Part shown: piece after piece, positions 36,777-45,737 of the stretch
Numbering within the stretch: position 1 is the first letter of the stretch
Layout: each line of letters begins with the position of its first letter
Assembly (NCBI RefSeq): GCF_000413935.1
Contig: NZ_KE340380.1
Span: 620,001-684,000 of the forward strand
Direction of reading: 5' to 3'
Length of the DNA stretch: 64,000 nt
Source of the DNA: Acinetobacter colistiniresistens
Lineage (GTDB): Bacteria; Pseudomonadota; Gammaproteobacteria; Pseudomonadales; Moraxellaceae
The notes under the pieces: generated by a model
What the model was told of the DNA's origin: nothing
Database searches by the model: none
What the model saw: the letters and a program-made list of their open reading frames with translations, nothing else
Position numbers and translations under genes: made by a program

Positions 36777-38234
36777 TTAGAACGGATAATGGGGTGCTTG
36801 TGCCTGAATCGTCATCCATTGCCATTGGGTAAACTCATCCGCATTCGCAGGTCCACCAATCCGTGTGCCATTGCCTGAGGCTCCAAAGCCACCAAAGGGA
36901 TTCACTGTTTCATCATTCACGGTTTGATCATTGATATGCAATAACCCGACATTCAGTTGTTGACCAAGCTGCATGCCACGGCCAACATTTGCGGTAATAA
37001 TCCCAGCTGAAAGCCCATAATCTCCATCATTTGCAAGTTCAATAGCCTGTTCATCCGTGCTAAAAGGAATCAGAACAGCAATAGGACCGAAAATTTCCTC
37101 AGAAAAAATTGGATTGTCCTGTTTTACCTCAGCTAAAACCGTTGGCTCAAAAAACACACCATTGGCCTGTCCACCAACTTCCAGTTTTGCCCCATGCGCT
37201 ATTGCTTCATTGACCAACTGCTCAACCCGTTGTGATTGCTTGGCATTAATCAAAGGGCCAATCGTGACATCTGCATTTAATGGATTGCCCACTACAAAAT
37301 TTTTGACCTTTTCAATCACACGTTGTTTGACTTGCGGATAGATCTTTTCCTGAATCAGGATTTTTCCAGAAGTCATACAAATTTGACCTGAATGCAAAAA
37401 AGCCCCCCACGCGATATTTTCTGCTGCAAGCTCAATATCGGCGTCATCCAGAATAATCAGTGAGTTTTTGCCGCCTAACTCAAGCGATACTTTTTTCAGT
37501 GTTTTAGCCGCATTTGCACCCACAATACGCCCTACATGCGTTGAACCGGTAAATTGAATACTGGCAATATTTTTATCCAAGGTCAGTGCTTCACCGACTT
37601 CAGCACCACCTGGCAATACATGTAGCAGTCCTTGTGGTAAACCAGCCAATTCAAAAATACGGGCAATTGCATAACCGTTACAGACTGCAGTGCGTTCATC
37701 AGGTTTCAAGACTACCGCATTTCCAAGCGCTAAGGCTGGCGCAACCGCACGTAGCGCAAGATACAACGGAAAATTAAACGGTGAAATCACACCGACCACA
37801 CCCAAAGGAACTCGCTTGGCCAAACTCAATTTACCTGCAGCTGTTGGCAGTAATGTGCCCTGATCGGTTGCGGGTAAAGCGATACAATGTTTGAGTACTT
37901 GAATAGCAATGTTCACTTCAAAACCAGCTTTCAACTGTAGCGAACCACTTTCTTTCACCAACCATTCAATAATTTCAGCCTGATGTTCAGTTAAAATCTG
38001 CACAGCACGCTCAAATACCGCCTGACGTTCTTGATAACTGAGCGCCCACCATTGCTTTTGTGCAATCTTGGCTTGCTGAGCCGCCTCGACCACATCGGAT
38101 GCATCTGCATAACCAATCTGCCCTAAGGACTCACCTGTCGCAACTTCAACCACTTGATAACCGTTTTTGGCGGATTGCCATGTACCACGAAATAATTTTT
38201 GATCCCAAATTTCTTTTGTTAAAATAGACATCAT
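36777..38234 (-). CDS. NAD-dependent aryl-aldehyde (benzaldehyde-type) dehydrogenase
   Basis: 485 residues of the aldehyde dehydrogenase superfamily. Catalytic elements are intact: VISPFNFPLYLALRAVAPAL (cofactor Asn region), FTGSTHVGRIVG, LELGGKNSLIILDDAD (general base Glu) and SGQICMTSGKI (nucleophile Cys). The N-terminal LFRGTWQSAKNG and the C-terminal QAPHYPF resemble benzaldehyde, vanillin and salicylaldehyde dehydrogenases (AreC/XylC/Vdh group). The substrate is thus likely an aromatic aldehyde whose acid could enter pob or other ring-cleavage routes. It has 212 bp of upstream spacer, so it is not in the paa transcript. The start may be one Met later. Confidence 0.8.
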   Translation of the reverse strand: MMSILTKEIWDQKLFRGTWQSAKNGYQVVEVATGESLGQIGYADASDVVEAAQQAKIAQKQWWALSYQERQAVFERAVQILTEHQAEIIEWLVKESGSLQLKAGFEVNIAIQVLKHCIALPATDQGTLLPTAAGKLSLAKRVPLGVVGVISPFNFPLYLALRAVAPALALGNAVVLKPDERTAVCNGYAIARIFELAGLPQGLLHVLPGGAEVGEALTLDKNIASIQFTGSTHVGRIVGANAAKTLKKVSLELGGKNSLIILDDADIELAAENIAWGAFLHSGQICMTSGKILIQEKIYPQVKQRVIEKVKNFVVGNPLNADVTIGPLINAKQSQRVEQLVNEAIAHGAKLEVGGQANGVFFEPTVLAEVKQDNPIFSEEIFGPIAVLIPFSTDEQAIELANDGDYGLSAGIITANVGRGMQLGQQLNVGLLHINDQTVNDETVNPFGGFGASGNGTRIGGPANADEFTQWQWMTIQAQAPHYPF

Positions 38235-38446
38235 TAACCTCGTTGTATTTCCTTAAATAAAGTATTCACTTTTAGTCCGATTTATATCCAAAAATGTAGT
38301 GAAAAATGCTTTCCTGTATTTTTCTGACTTAAAAAGTAGAAAAATTTACACTCCATCATCAACTAATATTTAAAAACAAACTGTTGCTTTTTGATGTCTT
38401 GTTATCACTGAGGTTTAAAACAAATTGATCAGCTTAAAGGTTCAAT

Positions 38447-39049
38447 TTATGCTGTTGTTGGTTTAATCTGATGATCGGACTGAAAATCTTGATAGGTCTT
38501 ACGTTCAGGTGAATTTTCCACTAAAGGCAGCACTTCTGTCATGCTGTTTAAGCAACGCTGCACCAAATGAATATATTCTTGCGTTCCTTTGATTTTCCAT
38601 GCGCGTTCTTGTTCTGTTAAATCTCGCACAACTTTTGCAGGGCTTCCGATTGCCAGTACATTGGCAGGAATCACATCTTTGGTCTTGACCAAACTGTTTG
38701 CACCAATAATGGTATTTTCACTAATTTCAGCATAATCCAGAATCACACTATTCATGCCAATCAACACATTTTTACCAATACGGCATCCATGCAAAGTGGC
38801 AGCATGACCAATATGCCCCATTTCTTCAATCAGCGTTACACTTTGTGGAAAACCATGAATGATACAGTTGTCCTGTACATTGGCATTCTGCTTGATATGG
38901 ATACGACCAAAATCCGCACGCAATGAGGCAAATGGCCCAATATAAACCCCAGCCTCAATGATCACATCACCAATTAAAACCGCAGTAGGGTGAACAAATG
39001 CACTGGGGTAAACCACAGGAATTACCCCATCAATGCTATAACAAGGCAT
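38447..39049 (-). CDS. paaY: PaaY, gamma-carbonic-anhydrase-fold thioesterase of the Paa pathway
   Basis: 200 residues of hexapeptide-repeat left-handed beta-helix type. The N-terminal PCYSIDGVIPVV...SAFVHPTAVLIGDVII closely follows the known PaaY start, and the zinc His residues appear in CIIHGFPQS, MGHIGHAATLHGC. PaaY is a thioesterase that removes dead-end ring-CoA products and accompanies PaaX. Its start overlaps the end of paaX by 14 bp, so the two are translationally linked. Last gene of the paaX-paaY pair. Confidence 0.9.
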   Translation of the reverse strand: MPCYSIDGVIPVVYPSAFVHPTAVLIGDVIIEAGVYIGPFASLRADFGRIHIKQNANVQDNCIIHGFPQSVTLIEEMGHIGHAATLHGCRIGKNVLIGMNSVILDYAEISENTIIGANSLVKTKDVIPANVLAIGSPAKVVRDLTEQERAWKIKGTQEYIHLVQRCLNSMTEVLPLVENSPERKTYQDFQSDHQIKPTTA

Positions 39050-39995
39050 GACTCAATCTCTCGTTACTCTGGGTTAAGCCGCCAAAACGACGCCAAAAAT
39101 GCGCAGTCGCATTCGGCATTGGTCCTTCTGATGTTGCAGCGATAGACAAGAAATAGTCATCTGCCGCTTCAAAAACTTTCTTATAAATATTCATGGATAA
39201 CGTGCGAGCATTGATTGCAGGCCAGTCTGCTGATAATAGTTCTAATGGTAATGCAGGATCTTTGAGTAAAATCCGACGATAATAATGAATCAGTAAGGTA
39301 CGAATCTGAAAAGCTTGTATCGGTTCAATCGTTTCATCTTCCTGCATCAAGATCGCGCCAATTTCCCTAAACGTATCCAGAAATTGGAGATAGCGTTGAC
39401 GCAGCTCATCAATCGGCCAATTAGTTTCTAACATACGGCTAATGGTGTCAGTTGAGTTATTAAACAACTGTAAGGTCTCGGCCTTAAACACTACCACCTG
39501 TTCACTCATATTGAGGTCAACCAACAACTTTTGTAGTTGCAGACGATTCGAACCTGGATACGCCATCAGATTGGTGGAAATATTGGCGAAGCCCAACCAT
39601 TCCAGTTCTTTCTTTAAAAAAGCCTTATTGTCGGTGTCCAGACTCGACATCAGGATCAAATCCCAAGAATGATCCCATTCTTTCATTTGATCATTATAAA
39701 TCCGCTGTTCTGCCTGTAAGTATTTTGAACGGCTGGCATCAGTAATACGATAGAAACTGGTTCTGCCAATTTTATCTGAACCGAGCCAATCACTTTTAAC
39801 CAAGCGAAAAACTGAGGTTCGTACAGCACGATCATTAAAATCAAATAGTTCCAGTAATTGAATCAAACTGGCAAGGCTGATATTTCCGCCTCGATGCAGC
39901 ACTGAATCACCAAAAATGGTCGAAATCAATGACGTACCACTTAAGGGTTCATTCTGAATAATTGAATCAATAATTTGCTGTAACTTTGCACTCAT
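39036..39995 (-). CDS. paaX: PaaX, phenylacetyl-CoA-responsive repressor
   Basis: 319 residues of the PaaX family. The N-terminal winged helix domain contains TSLISTIFGDSVLHRGGNIS and DRAVRTSVFRLVKSDWL, the central PaaX domain follows, and the C-terminal part has IRTLLIHYYRRILLKDPALP with WPAINARTL. In enterics PaaX represses the paa operons and is released by phenylacetyl-CoA made by PaaK. It lies 62 bp downstream of paaK on the same strand, so it may be co-transcribed with the catabolic genes, giving feedback control. Confidence 0.93.
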   Translation of the reverse strand: MSAKLQQIIDSIIQNEPLSGTSLISTIFGDSVLHRGGNISLASLIQLLELFDFNDRAVRTSVFRLVKSDWLGSDKIGRTSFYRITDASRSKYLQAEQRIYNDQMKEWDHSWDLILMSSLDTDNKAFLKKELEWLGFANISTNLMAYPGSNRLQLQKLLVDLNMSEQVVVFKAETLQLFNNSTDTISRMLETNWPIDELRQRYLQFLDTFREIGAILMQEDETIEPIQAFQIRTLLIHYYRRILLKDPALPLELLSADWPAINARTLSMNIYKKVFEAADDYFLSIAATSEGPMPNATAHFWRRFGGLTQSNERLSHALL

Positions 39996-40057
39996 ACGTT
40001 TATCTTGGCGTTTAGATTCAGGATATAGAGGATACTATACCCTGAATGGTCATAATG

Positions 40058-41347
40058 TTAAGCAATCTGACGCATATCAATGACACGTTTTGCTTTCCCT
40101 TCAGAACGTGGCAAGGTCAGTTCATTGACCACCTCCACCGTGACTGAGATCCCAATCATGGTTTTAATCCTTTGCATCAACTGCTGAGCCAGTTGCTGTG
40201 CCTGCTTGTCACAGTTATGGCACATTTCGGTACGGATATGCAAAGTATCCATATGGCCTTTCTTGGCCACCAGAATTTCATAATTCGGCACCAGACTTGG
40301 CACTTGTAAAATCTGTTCTTCAATTTGAGTCGGAAAAACATTAACACCACGAATGATCAGCATGTCATCACTACGGCCTACGATTTTATCCATACGGCGC
40401 ATGGCAAGGTTTTGTCCAGCCAACAAACGGGTTAAATCGCGGGTGCGATAACGGATAATCGGCAAACCTTCTTTGGTAATGGTGGTAAAGACTAACTCAC
40501 CCAATTCACCATCCTTACACACCTCACCTGTTTCAGGATTAATGATCTCAGGATAGAAGTGATCCTCCCAAATCGTCAGCCCTTCACCTTCATTCAGACA
40601 TTGCATGGCAACACCTGGGCCCATAATCTCCGATAAGCCATAAATATCCAATGCTTTGATATTTAAACGCTCTTCAATCTCACGGCGTAACTCATTGGTC
40701 CAAGGTTCAGCGCCAAAAATACCAACCTTTAAAGAGGTATTACGCGCACTGCCATATTGCTGCTCCAGTTTTTCAATAATACTGACACAATACGATGGCG
40801 TGACCATAATTGCCGTCGGTTTAAAGTCCTGAATCAGTTGTACCTGTTTCTCAGTCTGACCACCAGACATCGGAATCACGGTTGCACCTAAGCGTTCAGC
40901 ACCATAATGCGCGCCTAAACCACCAGTAAACAGACCATAACCATAGGCGACCTGAATCATATCTTTGGCGCTTAGACCTGCCATACGCAAGCAACGTGCC
41001 ACAATGTCCGACCACGTATGAATATCTTTTTGGGTATAACCGACTACGGTTGGTTTACCTGTGGTTCCTGAAGAGGCATGCAAACGTACAATCTGCTCCT
41101 GTGGTACTGCGAACATACCAAAGGGATAGTTTTCTCTTAAATCCTGTTTAGTGGTAAAAGGAAATTTAGCCAGATCGTCCAGTGTTACGAAATCATCTGG
41201 ATGCACACCAGCATCATCAAATTTTTTCTTATAGACAGGACTATTGGCGTAAACATTGGTCAATGTTTCTTTTAAACGTTTGGTTTGCAGCGCTCGTAAC
41301 TCCGCAAGCGTCATTTTTTCTACATTTTCTGTGATGAGGCTATCCAC
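40058..41347 (-). CDS. paaK: Phenylacetate-CoA ligase PaaK
   Basis: First pathway enzyme: ATP-dependent activation of phenylacetate to phenylacetyl-CoA, the inducer and substrate of the PaaABCDE epoxidase. The 429-residue adenylate-forming enzyme has the P-loop LHASSGTTGKPTVVGYT, IYGLSEIMGPGVAMQC, IIRYRTRDLTRLL and the C-terminal DDMLIIRGVNVFPTQIE hinge region. Located 47 bp after paaJ. Confidence 0.95.
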   Translation of the reverse strand: MDSLITENVEKMTLAELRALQTKRLKETLTNVYANSPVYKKKFDDAGVHPDDFVTLDDLAKFPFTTKQDLRENYPFGMFAVPQEQIVRLHASSGTTGKPTVVGYTQKDIHTWSDIVARCLRMAGLSAKDMIQVAYGYGLFTGGLGAHYGAERLGATVIPMSGGQTEKQVQLIQDFKPTAIMVTPSYCVSIIEKLEQQYGSARNTSLKVGIFGAEPWTNELRREIEERLNIKALDIYGLSEIMGPGVAMQCLNEGEGLTIWEDHFYPEIINPETGEVCKDGELGELVFTTITKEGLPIIRYRTRDLTRLLAGQNLAMRRMDKIVGRSDDMLIIRGVNVFPTQIEEQILQVPSLVPNYEILVAKKGHMDTLHIRTEMCHNCDKQAQQLAQQLMQRIKTMIGISVTVEVVNELTLPRSEGKAKRVIDMRQIA

Positions 41348-41394
41348 TGCCGTCTCTCCTATGTCGTTATATTATTTGAACCGTTTCAATTGCT

Positions 41395-42606
41395 TTAAGC
41401 TAAATTTTCTAAGATCAGGGCGACACCTTGCCCGACACCGACACACATGGTGCACAGTGCATATTTTCCTTGGCGTCTTTTCAATTCTCTGGTTGCAGTC
41501 ATCACCAAACGCGTGCCACTCATGCCCAGTGGATGACCCAATGCAATTGCACCACCATTCGGGTTGACTCGTGCATCATCATCCTTAAGGCCTAACTCGC
41601 GCATACAGGCCAATGATTGCGCAGCAAAAGCTTCGTTTAGCTCAATCACATCCATTTGCTCTAAACTGAGACCTGTTTGTTTCAACAATTTTTGCACCGC
41701 AGGCACTGGGCCAATGCCCATATATTTCGGTTCTACCCCAGCACTGGCAATCGCCACCACGCGCGCCAATGGTGTTAAACCATGTCTATCGGCAAACTGA
41801 CGATTGGTGAGTAACACACAAGCCGAGCCATCATTGACACCTGATGCATTACCCGCAGTCACTGAACCACCTTCTTTACGGAATGGTGCTTTTAATTTCG
41901 CCAAGCTTTCCAGACTGGTCTCTGCTCTTGGATGCTCATCCTGTGAAAAGACAGTAATATTTCTTTTACGATCAGTCAGTTCGACGGGTAAAATTTCACC
42001 CTCAAAAAAGCCTGCTTGTTGTGCCGCTGCCACTTTTTGTTGGCTACGAATCGCAAACTCATCCTGATCCTGTCGACTAATCTGGTATTTCTCAGCCACA
42101 TTCTCAGCTGTTTCAGGCATGCTGTCAGTGCCATAGTCTGCTTTCATCTTTTTATTGATGAAACGCCAACCGATGGTGGTATCAAATATTTCAGGGCTAC
42201 GACCAAACGCTTCGGTTGGCTTGGCCTGTACAAAAGGTGCCCGACTCATCGACTCAACCCCACCCGCCAATACAAATTGTGATTCACCCGATTTAATTGA
42301 ACGTGCTGCCAAACCGACCGCATCTAGCCCTGAAGCACAGAGGCGGTTGACCGTCATTGCAGGAACCGACTCAGGCAGGCCTGCCAACAAAGTCGCCATA
42401 CGTGCGACATTGCGGTTATCTTCACCCGCCTGATTGGCACAGCCTAAAAACACTTCATCTAAATCCTGCCACGGTAAATGTGCATGCTTTTCTTTTAGAT
42501 GTTTGATTGGCAATGCCGCAAGATCATCAGTGCGTACCGAGCTCAACGAGCCTGCATAACGTCCAATGGGGGTACGAATAAAATCACAAATTAAAACGTC
42601 TTCCAT
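41395..42606 (-). CDS. paaJ: 3-oxoadipyl-CoA/3-oxo-5,6-dehydrosuberyl-CoA thiolase PaaJ
   Basis: A 403-residue thiolase performing two thiolytic steps of phenylacetate breakdown, ending in succinyl-CoA and acetyl-CoA. Catalytic residues are in NRLCASGLDAVG (nucleophile Cys), GGAIALGHPLGMSGTR (His) and ALCTMCVGVGQGVALI (second Cys). The start MEDVLICDFIRTPIGRYAG is standard for the PcaF/PaaJ type. The context of paaH upstream and paaK downstream distinguishes it from PcaF. The usual paaI gene between paaH and paaJ is absent; only 12 bp separate them. Confidence 0.93.
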   Translation of the reverse strand: MEDVLICDFIRTPIGRYAGSLSSVRTDDLAALPIKHLKEKHAHLPWQDLDEVFLGCANQAGEDNRNVARMATLLAGLPESVPAMTVNRLCASGLDAVGLAARSIKSGESQFVLAGGVESMSRAPFVQAKPTEAFGRSPEIFDTTIGWRFINKKMKADYGTDSMPETAENVAEKYQISRQDQDEFAIRSQQKVAAAQQAGFFEGEILPVELTDRKRNITVFSQDEHPRAETSLESLAKLKAPFRKEGGSVTAGNASGVNDGSACVLLTNRQFADRHGLTPLARVVAIASAGVEPKYMGIGPVPAVQKLLKQTGLSLEQMDVIELNEAFAAQSLACMRELGLKDDDARVNPNGGAIALGHPLGMSGTRLVMTATRELKRRQGKYALCTMCVGVGQGVALILENLA

Positions 42607-42618
42607 GATCGCTCCTGC

Positions 42619-44157
42619 TTATGCACATTCTGTTAAATTTTTTGAATAGTCAGCAATCACACTTTGCTGCTTTGCTACGTATTGCTTGAGATATAAACTT
42701 GCACGATATTTTTCTTCGCCGTAGATGGCATATAGATTAGTTAAAGTCTGCAACACATATTGCGCACCCAATTGCATCATCCATTGATACGGCCCTTTAG
42801 GATAATTGACGCCATAGCGCATGGCATTATCAATATCTTCCATACTTGCAACACCATGCAGACTGGCTTCACAGGCTTCATTAATCAGCAGAACAATAGT
42901 ACGCAAGGTTAACAGTGCGGGATGATCGCTGATCCAAAGAACCTTGATCTGTTGTTGAGCAAAAAACGCTTCGATTTTTGCCAGATCATCGGCTTGGCAA
43001 AGATGATTATGGCTCAGTACTACGGCTTGCGCTTGCACGAAATCATGGTGCCAATCCATCAAGATGGTTTTTCGACTTAAATACTGTAAATTGGCAGATT
43101 CACCCTGACTTAAACGTAGATCAATATCATCAATTTGAATAATATTTTCATTGCTTGTTAAAGCACGACTTAAGCCTAGACGTTCTAATAAATGCGGACA
43201 TTGAGCCCATGTACCTTTGACTTGAACATCAGCATGAAAGGATTGAGTAACAATGGTTTGAGGATAAAAAGTCGCATACTGATTTTTTTCATCGTAGTGA
43301 TAGAAACCTTGTTTTGACTTACGGCCCCACGTACCAGCATCAACTAACTCTTTCTGAATCAAACTTGGGCGATAGCGTGGCTCATAAAAGAACGCTTCAT
43401 ACACACTTTGAGTCACGGAAAAATTTACATCTTGCCCAATCAGATCGGTTAATTCACACGGCCCCATCGCAAAGCCACCGCATTGTTTTAAGGCATAATC
43501 CAGTTGGTCATAGGTCGTCACTTGCTCTTGCAGTGCACGAAACGCTTCTGCATAAAATGGACGAGCAATCCGATTAACAATAAAACCTGGTGTCGATTTG
43601 GTCAGTACTGGGATTTTATGCCAAGCCAGCATCAAACTTTTTAAAGACTGACATAGGTCGATTGGCGTTTTTAAACCTTGCACAATTTCGACCAATTTCA
43701 TCACAGGGGCAGGATTAAAGAAATGTAAGCCTACCACGCGTTCAGGATGTGAAACCCCTGCTGCAATCGCAGTGACCGAAATTGAAGAGGTATTGCTGGC
43801 AAAAATAGTGTGATCACGACAAATCCCTGCAAGCTGTTGAAACAAAGCCTGCTTCACTTCGAGTTTCTCGACCACCGCCTCTATCACCAACTCAACATCT
43901 GCTAAATCTTCTATACGATCAGCAATGGTCAAACGTGAAAGTGCTTGCTGTGCCTGTTCAGCTGTTATCTTGCCTTTTTCAACCAGTTTGACAAAGGTCT
44001 GACGTAACCCTTCAACAGCCTGCTTGGTCTTTTCATGATCAAGATCATAGAGAATGGTAGAATGACCGTGTATGACTGCCAACTGAGCAATGCCAATTCC
44101 CATGGTTCCAGAACCGATGACAGCAATACGGGCATGAGACAAATCCAGATTATTCAT
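42619..44157 (-). CDS. paaH: 3-hydroxyadipyl-CoA dehydrogenase PaaH
   Basis: 512 residues, the size of the double-domain PaaH-type hydroxyacyl-CoA dehydrogenases. The NAD motif is VIGSGTMGIGIAQLA; catalytic regions are ASNTSSISVTAIAAG, VVGLHFFNPAPVMKLVEIV and PGFIVNRIARPFYAEA, with a second C-terminal dehydrogenase-like domain (around residues 400-500; AMRYGVNYPKGPYQWMMQLG). It oxidises 3-hydroxyadipyl-CoA to 3-oxoadipyl-CoA with NAD. It starts 2 bp after the paaG stop. Confidence 0.94.
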   Translation of the reverse strand: MNNLDLSHARIAVIGSGTMGIGIAQLAVIHGHSTILYDLDHEKTKQAVEGLRQTFVKLVEKGKITAEQAQQALSRLTIADRIEDLADVELVIEAVVEKLEVKQALFQQLAGICRDHTIFASNTSSISVTAIAAGVSHPERVVGLHFFNPAPVMKLVEIVQGLKTPIDLCQSLKSLMLAWHKIPVLTKSTPGFIVNRIARPFYAEAFRALQEQVTTYDQLDYALKQCGGFAMGPCELTDLIGQDVNFSVTQSVYEAFFYEPRYRPSLIQKELVDAGTWGRKSKQGFYHYDEKNQYATFYPQTIVTQSFHADVQVKGTWAQCPHLLERLGLSRALTSNENIIQIDDIDLRLSQGESANLQYLSRKTILMDWHHDFVQAQAVVLSHNHLCQADDLAKIEAFFAQQQIKVLWISDHPALLTLRTIVLLINEACEASLHGVASMEDIDNAMRYGVNYPKGPYQWMMQLGAQYVLQTLTNLYAIYGEEKYRASLYLKQYVAKQQSVIADYSKNLTECA

Positions 44158-44159
44158 GC

Positions 44160-44954
44160 TTAACGCCCCTGAAAGTTTGGCTCACGCTTATTCATAAAGG
44201 CTTGGACGCCTTCACGATAATCTTCCGAACGCCCAGCAATACGCTGAAAATCTCGTTCTAAATGCATCTGTTCATCAAAACTATGATTAGTGGATTGATG
44301 AATGGCCTTTTTAATCAGTGACAGACCAAAAGTAGGTTGTTTGGCTAAACGTTCTGCCAGTTCAGTGACCTTGCTTTTCAATTCGCCATCTTCAGCCACA
44401 TCCCAAATCATGCCCCATTCTTTCGCTGTTTCAGCAGGCAATTTATCACCGAGTAAAGTAAGCCCCATAGCACGCGCATGGCCCACAGCACGTGGCAAGA
44501 ACCAAGTCCCACCTGAGTCAGGTACCAGACCTAAACGACAGAAGGCCTGTACAAAGTTGGCAGATTTTGCTGCAATCACCAGATCACAGGCCAAGGCAAT
44601 ATTGGCACCTGCCCCTGCTGCTACACCATTCACCGCACAAATCACGGGTTTCGGCATATTCACAATGGTTCTAATCAACGGGTTATAGTAAGTTTCAATC
44701 GAGTAACCTAAATCAGGCGCCGCAGCATTTGGATCAACCACACGGTCACCCAAGTCTTGCCCTGCGCAGAAACCACGGCCTTCGCCACTGATCACGATGC
44801 AGCGAACCTCTTGTTTCTTACTCCATAGATTCAGAACCTCAGCGACCTCACGGTGCATCTCCACATTGAAACTATTCAATGCTTGGGGACGATTAAAGGT
44901 TAAATAACCCACCGCATTTTTTTCTTCCACGATAATATTTTTATAGTCCATCAC
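44160..44954 (-). CDS. paaG: 2-(1,2-epoxy-1,2-dihydrophenyl)acetyl-CoA isomerase PaaG
   Basis: A crotonase-fold enzyme of 264 residues that isomerises the ring epoxide to the oxepin. It shows GEGRGFCAGQDLGDR (oxyanion hole and PaaG-type GQDL motif), VNGVAAGAGANIALACD and FCRLGLVPDSGGTWFLPR. The AGQDLGDR signature separates it from PaaF-type hydratases. It overlaps paaF by 4 bp; the first or second Met may be used. Confidence 0.93.
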   Translation of the reverse strand: MMDYKNIIVEEKNAVGYLTFNRPQALNSFNVEMHREVAEVLNLWSKKQEVRCIVISGEGRGFCAGQDLGDRVVDPNAAAPDLGYSIETYYNPLIRTIVNMPKPVICAVNGVAAGAGANIALACDLVIAAKSANFVQAFCRLGLVPDSGGTWFLPRAVGHARAMGLTLLGDKLPAETAKEWGMIWDVAEDGELKSKVTELAERLAKQPTFGLSLIKKAIHQSTNHSFDEQMHLERDFQRIAGRSEDYREGVQAFMNKREPNFQGR

Positions 44955-45724
44955 TCACCTCTAAACACTGGTTTTCTTTTTTCAAAAAATGCATTAATGC
45001 CTTCATTTCGATCTTTGGTTGCTGCCAACCAAACAAAATTTTGCCGTTCGGATTTCAGTCCCTGACTTAATGTAGTCTCATGAATACTTTTGATTGATTG
45101 TTTGATCACTCGAATCGCTAAGGGCGCTTGTTTGGCAATTTTGCTTGCCAGTTGAATGGCATATTCCACCGTGAGTACAGTCGGCACCACTTCACTACAG
45201 ATGCCATGCTGATGTGCTTGTTTAGCTGAGATCATTTCACCAGTCATTGCCCAGCGCATGGTGAGTTGCTGCCCCACTAAGCGCGCAAGACGTTGGGTAC
45301 CACCCGCACCAGGTAACATGCCTAGACCAATTTCGGGCAAGGCAAATTTGGCATTGTCTCCACAAATCACCATGTCTGAATGCAACACCAGCTCAAAGCC
45401 TGCACCCAAGGCATAACCATTTACTGCGGCTATGATAGGTTTGGTAAAACTGTCGATCTTCTGCCATAACTTTGGACGAATATCGAGCTGTAAAGCCACT
45501 GCATCCATCTGCGCCAATTCAGTTAGGTCTGCACCTGCAGCAAAGCAATTGTTATTGCCTGTTAGAATAACTACTTTCACTTGAGGATCCTGTTCAGCTT
45601 GTTCCAGCAGATCACACAGATGTCGTAAAGTTTCATTATTCAAGGCATTGCGTTTTTCTGGACGGTTTAAGCTGAGCAGCATGACCCCAGCTATTGGTGT
45701 TTCAACCTGAATCAAGGTTTGCAT
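44951..45724 (-). CDS. paaF: 2,3-dehydroadipyl-CoA hydratase PaaF
   Basis: An enoyl-CoA hydratase of about 257 residues with the crotonase motifs NNCFAAGADLTELAQ, AVNGYALGAGFELVLHSD and LPEIGLGMLPGAGGTQRL, where both catalytic glutamate regions look intact. It hydrates 2,3-dehydroadipyl-CoA to 3-hydroxyadipyl-CoA. I selected the ATG at 45724, with GAGGTGAG upstream, over the longer frame from 45748 that runs into paaE. A product ending KRKPVFRGE is typical of the family. Confidence 0.92.
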   Translation of the reverse strand: MQTLIQVETPIAGVMLLSLNRPEKRNALNNETLRHLCDLLEQAEQDPQVKVVILTGNNNCFAAGADLTELAQMDAVALQLDIRPKLWQKIDSFTKPIIAAVNGYALGAGFELVLHSDMVICGDNAKFALPEIGLGMLPGAGGTQRLARLVGQQLTMRWAMTGEMISAKQAHQHGICSEVVPTVLTVEYAIQLASKIAKQAPLAIRVIKQSIKSIHETTLSQGLKSERQNFVWLAATKDRNEGINAFFEKRKPVFRGE

Positions 45725-45737
45725 GACTATCTCACCT

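Noticed and set aside
41256-42433. Several plus-strand open frames across paaK and paaJ
   Set aside because: They are antisense shadows and follow the codon pattern of the thiolase and ligase genes.
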